DNA of 64,000 nucleotides, from contig NZ_LMFZ01000048.1 in NCBI RefSeq assembly GCF_001427305.1, positions 125,355 through 189,354 of the forward strand, in the 5' to 3' direction. Origin of the DNA: Duganella sp. Root1480D1. Lineage in GTDB: Bacteria > Pseudomonadota > Gammaproteobacteria > Burkholderiales > Burkholderiaceae_D. Of this stretch, positions 55,001-63,211 are shown piece after piece (positions within the stretch are counted from its first letter, which is position 1; each line of letters opens with the position of its first letter). Below the pieces are notes generated by a model. That model was not told the origin of the DNA. It searched no databases and saw nothing but the letters and a program-made list of their open reading frames with translations. The position numbers were made by a program, and so were the translations under genes.

Positions 55001-56164
55001 ATGACCAAAAAGCACCTCCAAACCCAAATCATCCACACGGACTACGTGCCGCCCGAAGGCTTCGCCGCTTTCCCCAGCGCCATCCACCACGCGTCCACCG
55101 TCCTGTTCAAGAACGTCGCCGCGATGCGTTCAGGCGACTGGAAAGAAAAGAACGCCTATACCTACGGCCTGCACGGCACGCCGACCACCTTCACCCTCGA
55201 GGCGCGCCTGTCCGAAATCGAAGGCGGCAACCACTGCCTGCTGGCGCCCAGCGGTCTGGCTGCCATCGCCATGTGCGATTTCGCGCTGCTGAAGTCCGGC
55301 GACGACGTGCTCTTGCCCGATAACGTCTACAGCCCCAACCGAGACCTCGGCAAATGGCTGACCGCCGATTTCGGCATCACCGCACGCTTGTATGACCCGA
55401 TGATCGGCGCCGGTATCGCGGAACTGATCCAGCCCAACACGAAACTGATCTGGACCGAAGCTCCCGGCTCGGTTTCGATGGAGGTTCCCGACCTGCCTGC
55501 GATCTGCGCTGCAGCAAAACAGAAGGGTGTGCTGGTCGCACTGGACAACACCTGGTCCGCAGGCCTGGCCTTGCGCGGTTTCGACCTCGGCGTCGATATC
55601 GTGATGCAGGCGCTGACCAAATACCAGTCCGGCGGCTCCGATGTTCTGATGGGCGCCCTGGTCACCCGCGACCCGCTCCTGCACGAGCGCCTCAGCATGG
55701 CCCATATGCGCCTGGGCATGGGTGTCAGCGCCGACGATACCTACCTCGTGCTGCGCAACCTGCCCACGCTCAAGATCCGCTTCGAAACGCACGATGCCTC
55801 CGCGCGCAAGGTAGCGAGCTGGCTGAAAGCGCGTCCTGAGATCCGCAAAGTCCTGCATCCAGCTTTTGACGATTGCCCTGGCCACGACAACTGGAAGCGC
55901 GACTTCACTGGGGCCGGCGGCCTGTTCTCCGTTCTGTTCGACGAGAATTTCACTGAAGAGCAGACCGACCGGTTTGTCGACTCGCTCAAGCTGTTTGGCA
56001 TCGGCTATAGCTGGGGTGGTGCGCACAGCCTGTGCATTCCATACCGCATCCAGGCCATGCGCAAGAGCTGGAAGGAAAAGGGCACGCTGGTTCGTTTCAA
56101 CATCGGCCTCGAAGATCCCGACGACCTGATCTCCGACATCGAGCGCGCACTGGCAACGATGTGA
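55001..56164 (+). CDS. metC: Cystathionine beta-lyase (MetC-type)
   Basis: 387 residues from ATG 55001 (AGGTG upstream); an earlier frame start at 54983 lies in the palindrome. Cys/Met-metabolism PLP fold: substrate loop YTYGLHGTPTTFTLEARLSE, PLP Lys in MQALTKYQSGGSDVLMGAL (about residue 205), and C-terminal FGIGYSWGGAHSLC, the MetC-type ending. It splits cystathionine to homocysteine, pyruvate and ammonia in methionine synthesis. Transcribed alone after the palindrome. Confidence 0.9.
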   Translation: MTKKHLQTQIIHTDYVPPEGFAAFPSAIHHASTVLFKNVAAMRSGDWKEKNAYTYGLHGTPTTFTLEARLSEIEGGNHCLLAPSGLAAIAMCDFALLKSGDDVLLPDNVYSPNRDLGKWLTADFGITARLYDPMIGAGIAELIQPNTKLIWTEAPGSVSMEVPDLPAICAAAKQKGVLVALDNTWSAGLALRGFDLGVDIVMQALTKYQSGGSDVLMGALVTRDPLLHERLSMAHMRLGMGVSADDTYLVLRNLPTLKIRFETHDASARKVASWLKARPEIRKVLHPAFDDCPGHDNWKRDFTGAGGLFSVLFDENFTEEQTDRFVDSLKLFGIGYSWGGAHSLCIPYRIQAMRKSWKEKGTLVRFNIGLEDPDDLISDIERALATM

Positions 56165-56349
56165 ATCGGGCTCACTTTCATCCTGAAGCCCGAAAATTCG
56201 CCTGGCACGACAGAGCAGTGGCTGGGAAATCTTTGGAACAACTGCGACTGGTGCGACGATAGCTGGACTCATGAAAATTCCCCATCATTAGTCGATGAGG
56301 GGCGAAGGGTCGCGGCATTGCTCGCGAAGCGCTAGTTAGCTATCTATGC

Positions 56350-56387
56350 GATTGATCAATACAATGGCGTGCGCGTATTGATCGATC
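56350..56387. promoter_or_regulatory. 13-bp inverted repeat upstream of the dihaem cytochrome gene
   Basis: GATTGATCAATAC (56350-56362) and GTATTGATCGATC (56375-56387) form an inverted repeat with one mismatch and a 12-nt spacer. It lies 48 bp before the cytochrome ATG within a 270-bp intergenic region that otherwise has no recognisable gene. Candidate operator for a dimeric regulator. Confidence 0.5.
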
Positions 56388-56434
56388 TTCCCTGCTTGCT
56401 TACATTGGTCGGACATTTAGCAGGGGAGACCGAC

Positions 56435-57808
56435 ATGCAAATTCTGAAAATTGCTGCAGGCGCCGTGCTGTGTGGCGCTACGTGCTTGATTTCAGCGGCG
56501 CCGCCAACAAGTTACATGCCCGTGGTGGCGAAGGAAGACTTCCAGGCCACGTTTGAAAGGATGAAGGCAGCGCGGGCGGGTCTGTTACGCGAGCAGGCCG
56601 CCTTCCTCGAAAGCCGCTATGACCTGTCGAACCGGCCAGCGGCTGGCGTTACCATGTTCCGCGGCAAGCCGGTGCAAGAAGGAATCCGGGTCAAGCTGCC
56701 ACGCGGCACAAGCTGGGACAAGCTCGGCGCAATGAGCCCTGATGAGATCCGCGAGAAGGGCTTGTATCCGCAAGGCTTCCTGCCGCTGCCACACCCGAAT
56801 CATCCCGAAGGCGGCATGCTGTTCCCGCAATTCCACATCGATGAAATCAAGAAGCAGGAACAGCGCGATCTTAATCGCTTCGACCTTGCGTTCGACTTTC
56901 CCGATCACCTGCTGCCGGAATTCCCGGCGCCGATGTTCCTGACCACGCGCCCCGACCTCGGCGATGTTTCGAAGGGCAAACTGCTGACCATCGATAACTT
57001 CCACCAGATGTTCAACGGCATACTGAATCCCAAGCAGCTTGAAGGCTTGCGGCTGTTGCTGACGCCTTTCCCGCAGCAGCAATTCAACCAGACCGAGGAT
57101 CGCCGCTCGGAACGCCCTAGCCGCGGCGTCACCTGCTTCGACTGCCACGCGAATGGCCACACCAATGCCTCAACCCATTTGGCAGGGGATGCGCGGCCGC
57201 AGGCGTTCCGGCACCGCATTGACACGCCTTCGTTGCGCGGCGTGAACCTGCAAAGGCTATTTGGCTCGCAGCGCGCATTGAAGTCGGTGGAGGATTTCAC
57301 GGAGTTCGAGCAGCGTGCCGCCTACTTCGACGGCGACCCGGTGATCGCGACCAAGAAAGGCGTCAACGTATTGGAGCGCGGCAGTCAGGTGCATTTCATG
57401 GCCGAATTCCAGGAACTGCTGGACTTCCCGCCTGCGCCAAAGCTGGGTGTTACCAGCAAGCTCGATCCGCGCAAGGCGAACGAACAGGAGCTGCGCGGCC
57501 AGGCGCTTTTCTTCGGCAAGGCCCAGTGCGCAACGTGCCACACGCCGCCACACTATAGCGATAACTTGATGCACAACCTGCATACGGAGCGGTTCTTCAA
57601 GCCGCACGAAGTGAAGGGCGCGATGATGGTGGGCGATGGCCCGATCAAGACGTTCCCTCTAAGGGGGATCAAGGAATCGCCGCCCTACCTGCATGACGGG
57701 CGGCTGCTGACGCTCGAGGATACGGTGGAATTCTTCAACCTGATTCTCGAGACGAAACTGACAACGGCAGAGAAGGCCGACCTGGTGGCCTTCCTTCGCA
57801 CTTTATGA
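56435..57808 (+). CDS. Dihaem cytochrome c, MauG/cytochrome c peroxidase-like
   Basis: 457 residues from ATG 56435 after CAGGGGAG; an upstream frame start is ignored because this one gives a signal peptide (ILKIAAGAVLCGATCLISA). Two haem-binding motifs: CFDCH (about 234-238) and CATCH (about 365-369), followed by the distal segment PLRGIKESPPYLHDGRLLTL typical of the family. A periplasmic electron-transfer or peroxidase enzyme. The N-terminal 200 residues are longer than in classical cytochrome c peroxidases, so a more specific function is not assigned. Its end overlaps the next convergent gene by 6 bp. Confidence 0.85.
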   Translation: MQILKIAAGAVLCGATCLISAAPPTSYMPVVAKEDFQATFERMKAARAGLLREQAAFLESRYDLSNRPAAGVTMFRGKPVQEGIRVKLPRGTSWDKLGAMSPDEIREKGLYPQGFLPLPHPNHPEGGMLFPQFHIDEIKKQEQRDLNRFDLAFDFPDHLLPEFPAPMFLTTRPDLGDVSKGKLLTIDNFHQMFNGILNPKQLEGLRLLLTPFPQQQFNQTEDRRSERPSRGVTCFDCHANGHTNASTHLAGDARPQAFRHRIDTPSLRGVNLQRLFGSQRALKSVEDFTEFEQRAAYFDGDPVIATKKGVNVLERGSQVHFMAEFQELLDFPPAPKLGVTSKLDPRKANEQELRGQALFFGKAQCATCHTPPHYSDNLMHNLHTERFFKPHEVKGAMMVGDGPIKTFPLRGIKESPPYLHDGRLLTLEDTVEFFNLILETKLTTAEKADLVAFLRTL

Positions 57809-58168
57809 GTCGCCGACCGGGACGTTGTTATTGAGGGCGGTAATGCCGCGAATCAGGCGATAGATCTTCCACAACCAGGCGCCGCCCCATACCATCCACG
57901 CGAACAGGATACCGATGAAGGTGATGAAAAGAAGCCAACCGACGACTATCCACACCAGGTACCACCAGAACGAGCGGATCATCCAGCCATGGTGGCTGTG
58001 GACGAAGGTGCCGGCACTGTCGTCGCGTTTGATGTAGTTCAGGATCAGCGGGATAAATGACGCGGCGCCGAGCGTAAAAAAAATGCTCAGCCCGTGGCCG
58101 AGGTAAAGCCAGAAAGCCCAGTCTTTGGCGGAGCGGGTCTGGTTGTCCAATACGAGTTCTTGTGCCAT
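57803..58168 (-). CDS. DUF4870-like membrane protein
   Basis: 121 residues, AAGGGG ribosome-binding site. Three transmembrane helices (about 18-42, 65-85 and 88-108) and a conserved FVHSHHGWMIRSFWW motif, typical of the small DUF4870-like family. Function unknown. It is 9 bp after the GFA-family gene, so the two are probably co-transcribed. Confidence 0.75.
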   Translation of the reverse strand: MAQELVLDNQTRSAKDWAFWLYLGHGLSIFFTLGAASFIPLILNYIKRDDSAGTFVHSHHGWMIRSFWWYLVWIVVGWLLFITFIGILFAWMVWGGAWLWKIYRLIRGITALNNNVPVGDS

Positions 58169-58177
58169 CTTGGCCCC

Positions 58178-58525
58178 TTACAGTTTGCGTCCGTCGTAAT
58201 GCTGGACAGGGTGGGGTTCCAGTTCAATGTCTTCCAGCACGCGGGCATTCACGGCTGCCATGGCATTGCCTTTCGGATCCGTGCCTTCGCCGTAGGTGTG
58301 GATGCCGCACTTCGGGCAGAAGCGGTGTTTGATCACGTGCTTGTTGAAAACGTAGGTCGCCTGGTCTTCTTCGGGCGTCAGCAGTTTCAGGCTGGCACGC
58401 GGAATGAACCACATCAATGCGCCTTTGCGCTGGCAAATGGAACAATTGCAGGCTACCAGGCCTTCGATCGTGCCTTCTGCTTCAAACTTCACATTGCCGC
58501 AATGGCAGCTTCCCTTGTACAGCAT
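58178..58525 (-). CDS. GFA-family (Mss4-like) zinc protein
   Basis: 115 residues; GGAGG ribosome-binding site. Zinc ligands follow the GFA pattern: SCHCGNV, NCSICQRKG and RFCPKCGIHTYG. The family includes glutathione-dependent formaldehyde-activating enzymes, but most members are of unknown substrate. It is the first gene of a two-gene minus-strand unit with the small membrane protein and diverges from the CoA-transferase gene. Confidence 0.88.
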   Translation of the reverse strand: MLYKGSCHCGNVKFEAEGTIEGLVACNCSICQRKGALMWFIPRASLKLLTPEEDQATYVFNKHVIKHRFCPKCGIHTYGEGTDPKGNAMAAVNARVLEDIELEPHPVQHYDGRKL

Positions 58526-58593
58526 TTTTCGCCTCCGGTTAGAATAATTGGCTTGGCGCTAATGATAATGTAATTGCAAGAGGAGTGGGCAAA

Positions 58594-59787
58594 ATGGCGG
58601 GTCCGTTGCAGGGAATTAAAGTTATCGAAATTGGGACGCTGATCGCAGCGCCGTTCGCGGCGCGGCTGATGGCGGAATTCGGGGCGGAGGTCATCAAGAT
58701 CGAGGCACCGGGCGAGGGCGATCCGATCCGCAAATGGCGCAAGCTGCATAAAGGGACTTCGCTGTGGTGGTACCTGCAGTCGCGTAACAAGAAGTCCATT
58801 TCCATCAACCTGAAGGCGCCGGAGGGCATCGCACTCGTCAAGCAGTTGTGTGCCGATGCCGATGTGCTGATCGAGAATATGAAGCCGGGCGCGCTGGAGA
58901 AGCTGGGGTTGGGCTGGGATGTGCTGCACGCGCTGAACCCGAAGCTGACGATGGTGCGCATTTCCGGGTACGGGCAGACTGGCCCTTACAAGGACCGCCC
59001 GGGCTTTGGTGCTATCGGCGAGGCGATGGGAGGCATTCGTTACACCACGGGCGAGGCGGGTGGCGTGCCGGCTCGTGTCGGGGTGAGCCTTGGGGATTCT
59101 CTGGCCTCCCTGCATGCAGTGATGGGCGCGTTGATGTCGGTGTTGCGCGTGAAGATGGGGAAGGGCGATGGCCAGGTGGTTGACGTGTCGCTGGTCGAAA
59201 GCGTGTTTAACCTGATGGAATCGCTGGTGCCGGAATATGACTTGCTGGGACACGTTCGGGAACGTAGCGGCGGCGCGTTGCCGGGCATCGCGCCATCCAA
59301 TACCTATCCGACCCGCGACGGTTCATATGTGGTCATCGCCGGCAACAGCAACCCGATCTACAAGCGTTTGATGCACGCAATCGGCCGCGCTGACATGGCG
59401 GAAGACCCTCAGTTCGCCCAGAACGACGGCCGTGCCGCCCAGGAAAAGCTGATCGACGCCGCAATCGCCGGCTGGACCTCGGCGCACACTATCGACGAAG
59501 TGCTGTCGGTGCTGGAACGCGCCGAAGTACCGGCGGGCCGGATCTATTCGGTCAAGGACATTGTCGCTGACCCGCATTACCAGGCGCGCGATATGCTGCT
59601 GGATACCGAGCTGCCAGACGGCGTACACGTGAAGATGCCGGGCATCGTGCCAAAGCTGTCCGAAACGCCGGGCGAGGTGCGCTGGCAGGGGCCGACGCTG
59701 GGCGAACACACAGATAGCGTGTTGTCAGCCTTGGGTGTCGCCGCCGCCGCAATCGCGGCGTTGCGCGAACGCGGGATCGTGGCCTAA
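58594..59787 (+). CDS. Class III CoA-transferase (CaiB/BaiF family)
   Basis: 397 residues from ATG 58594 with AGAGGAG upstream. N-terminal LQGIKVIEIGTLIAAPFAARLMAEFGAEVIKIE is broken here as LQGIKVIEIGTLIAAP and FGAEVIKIEAPGEGDP, the family signature. The catalytic Asp lies in the GFGAIGEAMGG-adjacent region (about residue 168). Transfers CoA between acyl groups without ATP. It stands alone between a divergent pair and the AT-rich patch, so its pathway partner is unknown; the acyl-CoA dehydrogenases are too far away to infer a link. Confidence 0.9.
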   Translation: MAGPLQGIKVIEIGTLIAAPFAARLMAEFGAEVIKIEAPGEGDPIRKWRKLHKGTSLWWYLQSRNKKSISINLKAPEGIALVKQLCADADVLIENMKPGALEKLGLGWDVLHALNPKLTMVRISGYGQTGPYKDRPGFGAIGEAMGGIRYTTGEAGGVPARVGVSLGDSLASLHAVMGALMSVLRVKMGKGDGQVVDVSLVESVFNLMESLVPEYDLLGHVRERSGGALPGIAPSNTYPTRDGSYVVIAGNSNPIYKRLMHAIGRADMAEDPQFAQNDGRAAQEKLIDAAIAGWTSAHTIDEVLSVLERAEVPAGRIYSVKDIVADPHYQARDMLLDTELPDGVHVKMPGIVPKLSETPGEVRWQGPTLGEHTDSVLSALGVAAAAIAALRERGIVA

Positions 59788-59863
59788 GACCCAGGGCCGA
59801 ATCTGTCTTTGCCACCAAGCCAGGCAATTGCCCTGAAAATTAACCACAATAGAGAACATCAAG

Positions 59864-60589
59864 TTGCAAAAGCCTTTCCCGTATCTTAAGGCCCTGAAGA
59901 AGATCTCCTTTGTTTTCTTGTTCGGCACTCTTTCCGCGTGTGTCACCAGCTTCTCTGTAATGGATGAAACCTTGCCCAAGCTCGTTGGGCAGAATTCGTC
60001 GGAAGCAGTGAAATATCTTGGATTCCCATCCGAGGAGCGGTCGATCATGGGTAGAAAAGTCTATGTCTGGTCGAATCGAGTCTGGATGCCGGACTCCGCT
60101 ACCACAACCAACATGACCGGAAAGGTTGGAGGAAAGCCTTTCACCGCCACGTCAACGACGTATGGCGGCAATGGTGGGCACGATGTCATTTGCGAGCTAA
60201 GGCTCATCGTACATCGGCTGCTTCGTGCGCGTGCGCGCATTGATGCAAATATGGTGGACGAAGACGATTTTGATGAAGATCGGGAAGGCTGGACGGCAGA
60301 ACAAGTTTGGGATGCGATGCGAGGCTCGCTGCCGCTAGTCCCCGATCTGGTGGCCAGCCATGGAGATTTTTCGTTGGATAATGTTCTTATTTGTGATGGT
60401 GAGGTGGCAGGCTGTATCGATGCCGGGCGAGTCGGCATTGCCGATCGCTACCAGGACCTTGCGGTCGCCTGGAATTGCCTCGGCGAGTTCGGCGCGTCAC
60501 TTCAGGAGCGATTCCTGGCGCAGTATGGGATCCATGACCTGGGCCGAAGAAAGCTGCAGTTCCATTTGATGCTGGATGAACTGTTCTAA
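59864..60589 (+). CDS. Chimeric ORF: lipoprotein N-terminus fused to APH(3')-like C-lobe
   Basis: 241 residues from a TTG at 59864. Residues 1-115 look like a small lipoprotein (signal FVFLFGTLSAC, lipobox Cys26, then a SmpA-like pattern EAVKYLGFPSEERSIMGRK). From about residue 118 the sequence changes to the C-terminal half of an APH(3')-type aminoglycoside phosphotransferase: DEDDFDEDREGWTAEQVWD, the catalytic loop HGDFSLDN (167-174), and IDAGRVGIADRYQDLA. The kinase N-lobe with its ATP-binding Lys is absent, so phosphotransferase activity is very unlikely. Probably a deletion fusion of two genes; whether it is expressed is unknown. It sits in an AT-richer patch. Confidence 0.8.
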   Translation: MQKPFPYLKALKKISFVFLFGTLSACVTSFSVMDETLPKLVGQNSSEAVKYLGFPSEERSIMGRKVYVWSNRVWMPDSATTTNMTGKVGGKPFTATSTTYGGNGGHDVICELRLIVHRLLRARARIDANMVDEDDFDEDREGWTAEQVWDAMRGSLPLVPDLVASHGDFSLDNVLICDGEVAGCIDAGRVGIADRYQDLAVAWNCLGEFGASLQERFLAQYGIHDLGRRKLQFHLMLDELF

Positions 60590-60603
60590 ATGAATGAGGA
60601 AAG

Positions 60604-61707
60604 ATGTTCAACGCAACCAGCTTGCTTACAAATGATAATCGCGAGTGCCTAATGCGCTCGCTGGAAATGCCTGGCGCAAGCATCCTGGACGTTTGCGCCG
60701 TTCAGGCGAGCTACGGTCATTTGCTGGTGCTGAAATCCGATGGCGAGATATGCGGCGTGAACCTCGACGACGGGTTGATGACGAGTTTGTGCTCAGTCGA
60801 ACTGCCCGAGTTACCAAGTGATGCGGGGCATAGTCATTTTGGTGCCCCGGCTTGGCGGTTGCACTCGAATATAAGCGGAAGGTATTGCGCAATCGTCGTT
60901 GACAGGGGGCGCAAGGGCCTCGTCGTGGACACGTCATCCGGTGTGATAACAATGATGCTCGATGGTGGGGATTACTACGAAGAGACGGTCCCTTTTAGCG
61001 CATGCTTTCTTCTTGTAGACGGCAAGGACGTTCTTGTCCATCGCAGCGCTTGGAACCGGCTCGATGCCGCGGATCCTGCGACTGGAATTCCGCTCACCGA
61101 TCGACATATCGCACCGTATGAGGAGGCAGGTGCAAGGCCAGCGCACTATCTGGACTATTTCCATGGCCGGCTATGGCCCAGCCCCGATGGGGGGCGGGTT
61201 CTTGATGATGGGTGGGTCTGGCATCCAGTTTCCGTTCCGCGCATCTGGTCTGCTTCGGATTGGGTTCGTCTCAATCCCTGGGAAAGTGAAGACGGTGCGT
61301 CCGTTGTTGATCTCGTGTTTCGGGACGATTGGAATACTTCCACTTGCTGGATTGACGACAGCCATGTCGCGATGTGGGGACTGGTGGATTCGGACGACCC
61401 GGAAGAGAGCGGGAAACGACCCGGCGTTCAAATTTCTGATGCGGCGTCGAAGGACCGTTCGTCGGATGTACAGTGGCCGATAGAGGCGGACCAGGCGCCG
61501 CGAGACCTATTCAGTGATGGAAAGCGTCTCTTCATCGTTGATGAAAAGAGTTTCGCAGTTTGGGATATCGCGTCGCGTACAAGGATTGCCACCTTGCCCA
61601 ATATTTCGCCCCGAATATACGATGCGAAGCGCGGAACGCTTGTTGCAATTGGAGAAAGCGCCGTGGCTGAAATTGCGCTTCCCTGGCTTGCGGATCAATC
61701 TGATTAA
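60604..61707 (+). CDS. Hypothetical protein, beta-propeller-like
   Basis: 367 residues; ATG 60604. No known family recognised. The sequence is rich in Trp, Asp and Gly with repeated W/D-turn units (RLHSNISGRYCAIVVDRG, WHPVSVPRIWSASD, DSHVAMWGLVD, FAVWDIASRTRIATLPNIS), suggesting a WD40-like propeller. Lacks a signal peptide. The next gene begins 3 bp after its stop. Base composition is lower in GC than the surrounding housekeeping genes, so horizontal acquisition is possible. Confidence 0.7.
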   Translation: MFNATSLLTNDNRECLMRSLEMPGASILDVCAVQASYGHLLVLKSDGEICGVNLDDGLMTSLCSVELPELPSDAGHSHFGAPAWRLHSNISGRYCAIVVDRGRKGLVVDTSSGVITMMLDGGDYYEETVPFSACFLLVDGKDVLVHRSAWNRLDAADPATGIPLTDRHIAPYEEAGARPAHYLDYFHGRLWPSPDGGRVLDDGWVWHPVSVPRIWSASDWVRLNPWESEDGASVVDLVFRDDWNTSTCWIDDSHVAMWGLVDSDDPEESGKRPGVQISDAASKDRSSDVQWPIEADQAPRDLFSDGKRLFIVDEKSFAVWDIASRTRIATLPNISPRIYDAKRGTLVAIGESAVAEIALPWLADQSD

Positions 61708-61709
61708 AA

Positions 61710-62279
61710 ATGTTCATATCTGACGACGAAATTTCGGCGCTGCTATCGGAGCGCTCAATCTCGCAAGAGTATCCCTGGGTAACAAATGATTTTCAGGAGA
61801 TCGAGAAATTCTTTAAGTTTCTTTTTGCCGAGACGAGACGGAAGACTCAAGTCAAGTCTCTGGTCGAATGGCAGAACTACGGATCCGGTTATGCTTCTTT
61901 CGTAGACGCTTGGTTCTACAGGGAGTCCCCTGATTTTTCCGCCAGCTTTGAACCAGATCGAGGAGAGTCCTACACTGGCTTAGTGGTGGTTCTAAGCCGC
62001 CTTTCTCCATACTTCGTTCTGATGGAAGGTGAAAAAAGCTGGAATGCCGAAGGCGGAGGAAGTAGTTATCTGCCGAATCTGGGTTCAGTCGACAAATTCC
62101 GAAGCCAGGCGGTGCTTGATCTTGCGAGCGAAGTTCAGGCTATCCTCGAGATACATGGATTAATTCGCTTGAGCCATGAGATGTTGGATAAGCCTATCGA
62201 CCCTGAATTCGATGTACCTACTGTGCTGTCAGACAGGCCGTTTACCCTATTTGATGCGCTGTTTCATTGGGAGGACTGA
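61710..62279 (+). CDS. Hypothetical protein, coupled to the propeller-like gene
   Basis: 189 residues; ATG 61710, 3 bp from the previous stop. Cytoplasmic by appearance, mixed alpha/beta, no recognised motif; GLVVVLSRLSPYFVLMEGEK and DLASEVQAILEIHGLIRLS stand out as a strand pair and a helix. Small acidic proteins of this type sometimes occur as immunity proteins beside toxins, but no toxin is visible here, so that reading is only a guess. Same AT-richer patch as its neighbour. Confidence 0.65.
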   Translation: MFISDDEISALLSERSISQEYPWVTNDFQEIEKFFKFLFAETRRKTQVKSLVEWQNYGSGYASFVDAWFYRESPDFSASFEPDRGESYTGLVVVLSRLSPYFVLMEGEKSWNAEGGGSSYLPNLGSVDKFRSQAVLDLASEVQAILEIHGLIRLSHEMLDKPIDPEFDVPTVLSDRPFTLFDALFHWED

Positions 62280-62316
62280 GGCCGGGGCCCTTTAAGACGG
62301 CCTGACAAGCGAACAA

Positions 62317-62349
62317 AATGTCCGATTGCCGGACCTGACCCCGACTTTT
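62317..62349. repeat. Single arm of the 2102-2172 palindrome
   Basis: AATGTCCGATTGCCGGA then CTGACCCCGACTTT matches the right arm at 2141-2173 with one substitution. The complementary left arm is missing. It overlaps the serB stop codon (62348-62350). Evidence that the palindrome is a mobile or recombining repeat. Confidence 0.8.
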
Positions 62350-63211
62350 AATGCGCTAGCAGGTTGAGGATGCCGTCCAGGCCGACGAAGTTGAGGGCTA
62401 CGTTGGCTTGTTCGCGCACCACTGGCTTGGCGCGGAAGGCGACCGACATGCCGGAGATGCCCATCATCTTCAGGTCGTTGGCGCCGTCGCCCATCACGAT
62501 GGCTTGCTCCGGCAAGATGCCAATGGCGGCGCAGACGTGTTCGACGGTGTTGCGCTTGACGGTGGCGTCAATGATTTCGCCGGTCACTTTGCCGGTCAGC
62601 TTGCCGTCGACGATTTCCAGTTCATTTGCACGGGTGAAGTCGAGGCCAAGGCGCGTTTTCAGGCGCTCGGTGAAGAAGGTGAAGCCGCCCGATACCAGCA
62701 GGGTTTTCAGGCCGGCGGCTTGCACCGCTTTCAGCATGTTCTCGGCGCCCATCGACAGGCGCAAGCGTTCTTCGTAGACGCGCTCCAGGGCCGAGGCTTC
62801 CAGGCCTTCCAACAGCGCCACGCGGCGCTTCAGGCTTTCGGAGAAATCAAGTTCGCCGCGCATGGCTGCTTCGGTGATTTCCGCCACCTGAGGCTTCAGG
62901 CCTTGCATGTCGGCGATTTCGTCGATGCACTCGATGGTGATCAGGGTCGAATCCATATCCATTGCCACCAGCTTGAATTCGTCCAGGCGGCGCACGCCCA
63001 TCATGTAGGTGGCGTCGAGCTGGGCCGCCTGGGCTGCAATCTCGATGGTCTGGCGCAGGGCCGGTGTGAAGCTGATTCCTTCGCAGCGCACGGCGTTGTC
63101 GGAAATCGTCACTACATTCTTCGGCGCGGTCAGGGCGGCAATGCGCTGCAGTCGTGCGGCGCATTCGCCGACGCCTTGCAGCACAAGGTTCATGGTCATG
63201 TCGTTGTTCAT
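62348..63211 (-). CDS. serB: SerB, phosphoserine phosphatase
   Basis: 287 residues. HAD motif I is VAMDMDSTLITIECIDEIAD (nucleophile Asp in DMDST). Motif II is LVSGGFTFF; motif III/IV is GDGANDLKMM. An N-terminal ACT-like region (1-75) precedes the catalytic domain, as in proteobacterial SerB. It dephosphorylates L-phosphoserine in the last step of serine synthesis. The ATG overlaps the mfd stop by 4 bp, so serB is transcribed after mfd. Confidence 0.95.
   Translation of the reverse strand: MNNDMTMNLVLQGVGECAARLQRIAALTAPKNVVTISDNAVRCEGISFTPALRQTIEIAAQAAQLDATYMMGVRRLDEFKLVAMDMDSTLITIECIDEIADMQGLKPQVAEITEAAMRGELDFSESLKRRVALLEGLEASALERVYEERLRLSMGAENMLKAVQAAGLKTLLVSGGFTFFTERLKTRLGLDFTRANELEIVDGKLTGKVTGEIIDATVKRNTVEHVCAAIGILPEQAIVMGDGANDLKMMGISGMSVAFRAKPVVREQANVALNFVGLDGILNLLAH

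Noticed and set aside
56165..56349. Remnant gene in the gap before the dihaem cytochrome
   Set aside because: Short open stretches exist in two frames, but neither has a start signal or a recognisable family motif.
60210..60589. Functional aminoglycoside-resistance gene
   Set aside because: Only the C-lobe of APH(3') is present; the ATP-binding N-lobe is missing, so resistance is very unlikely.
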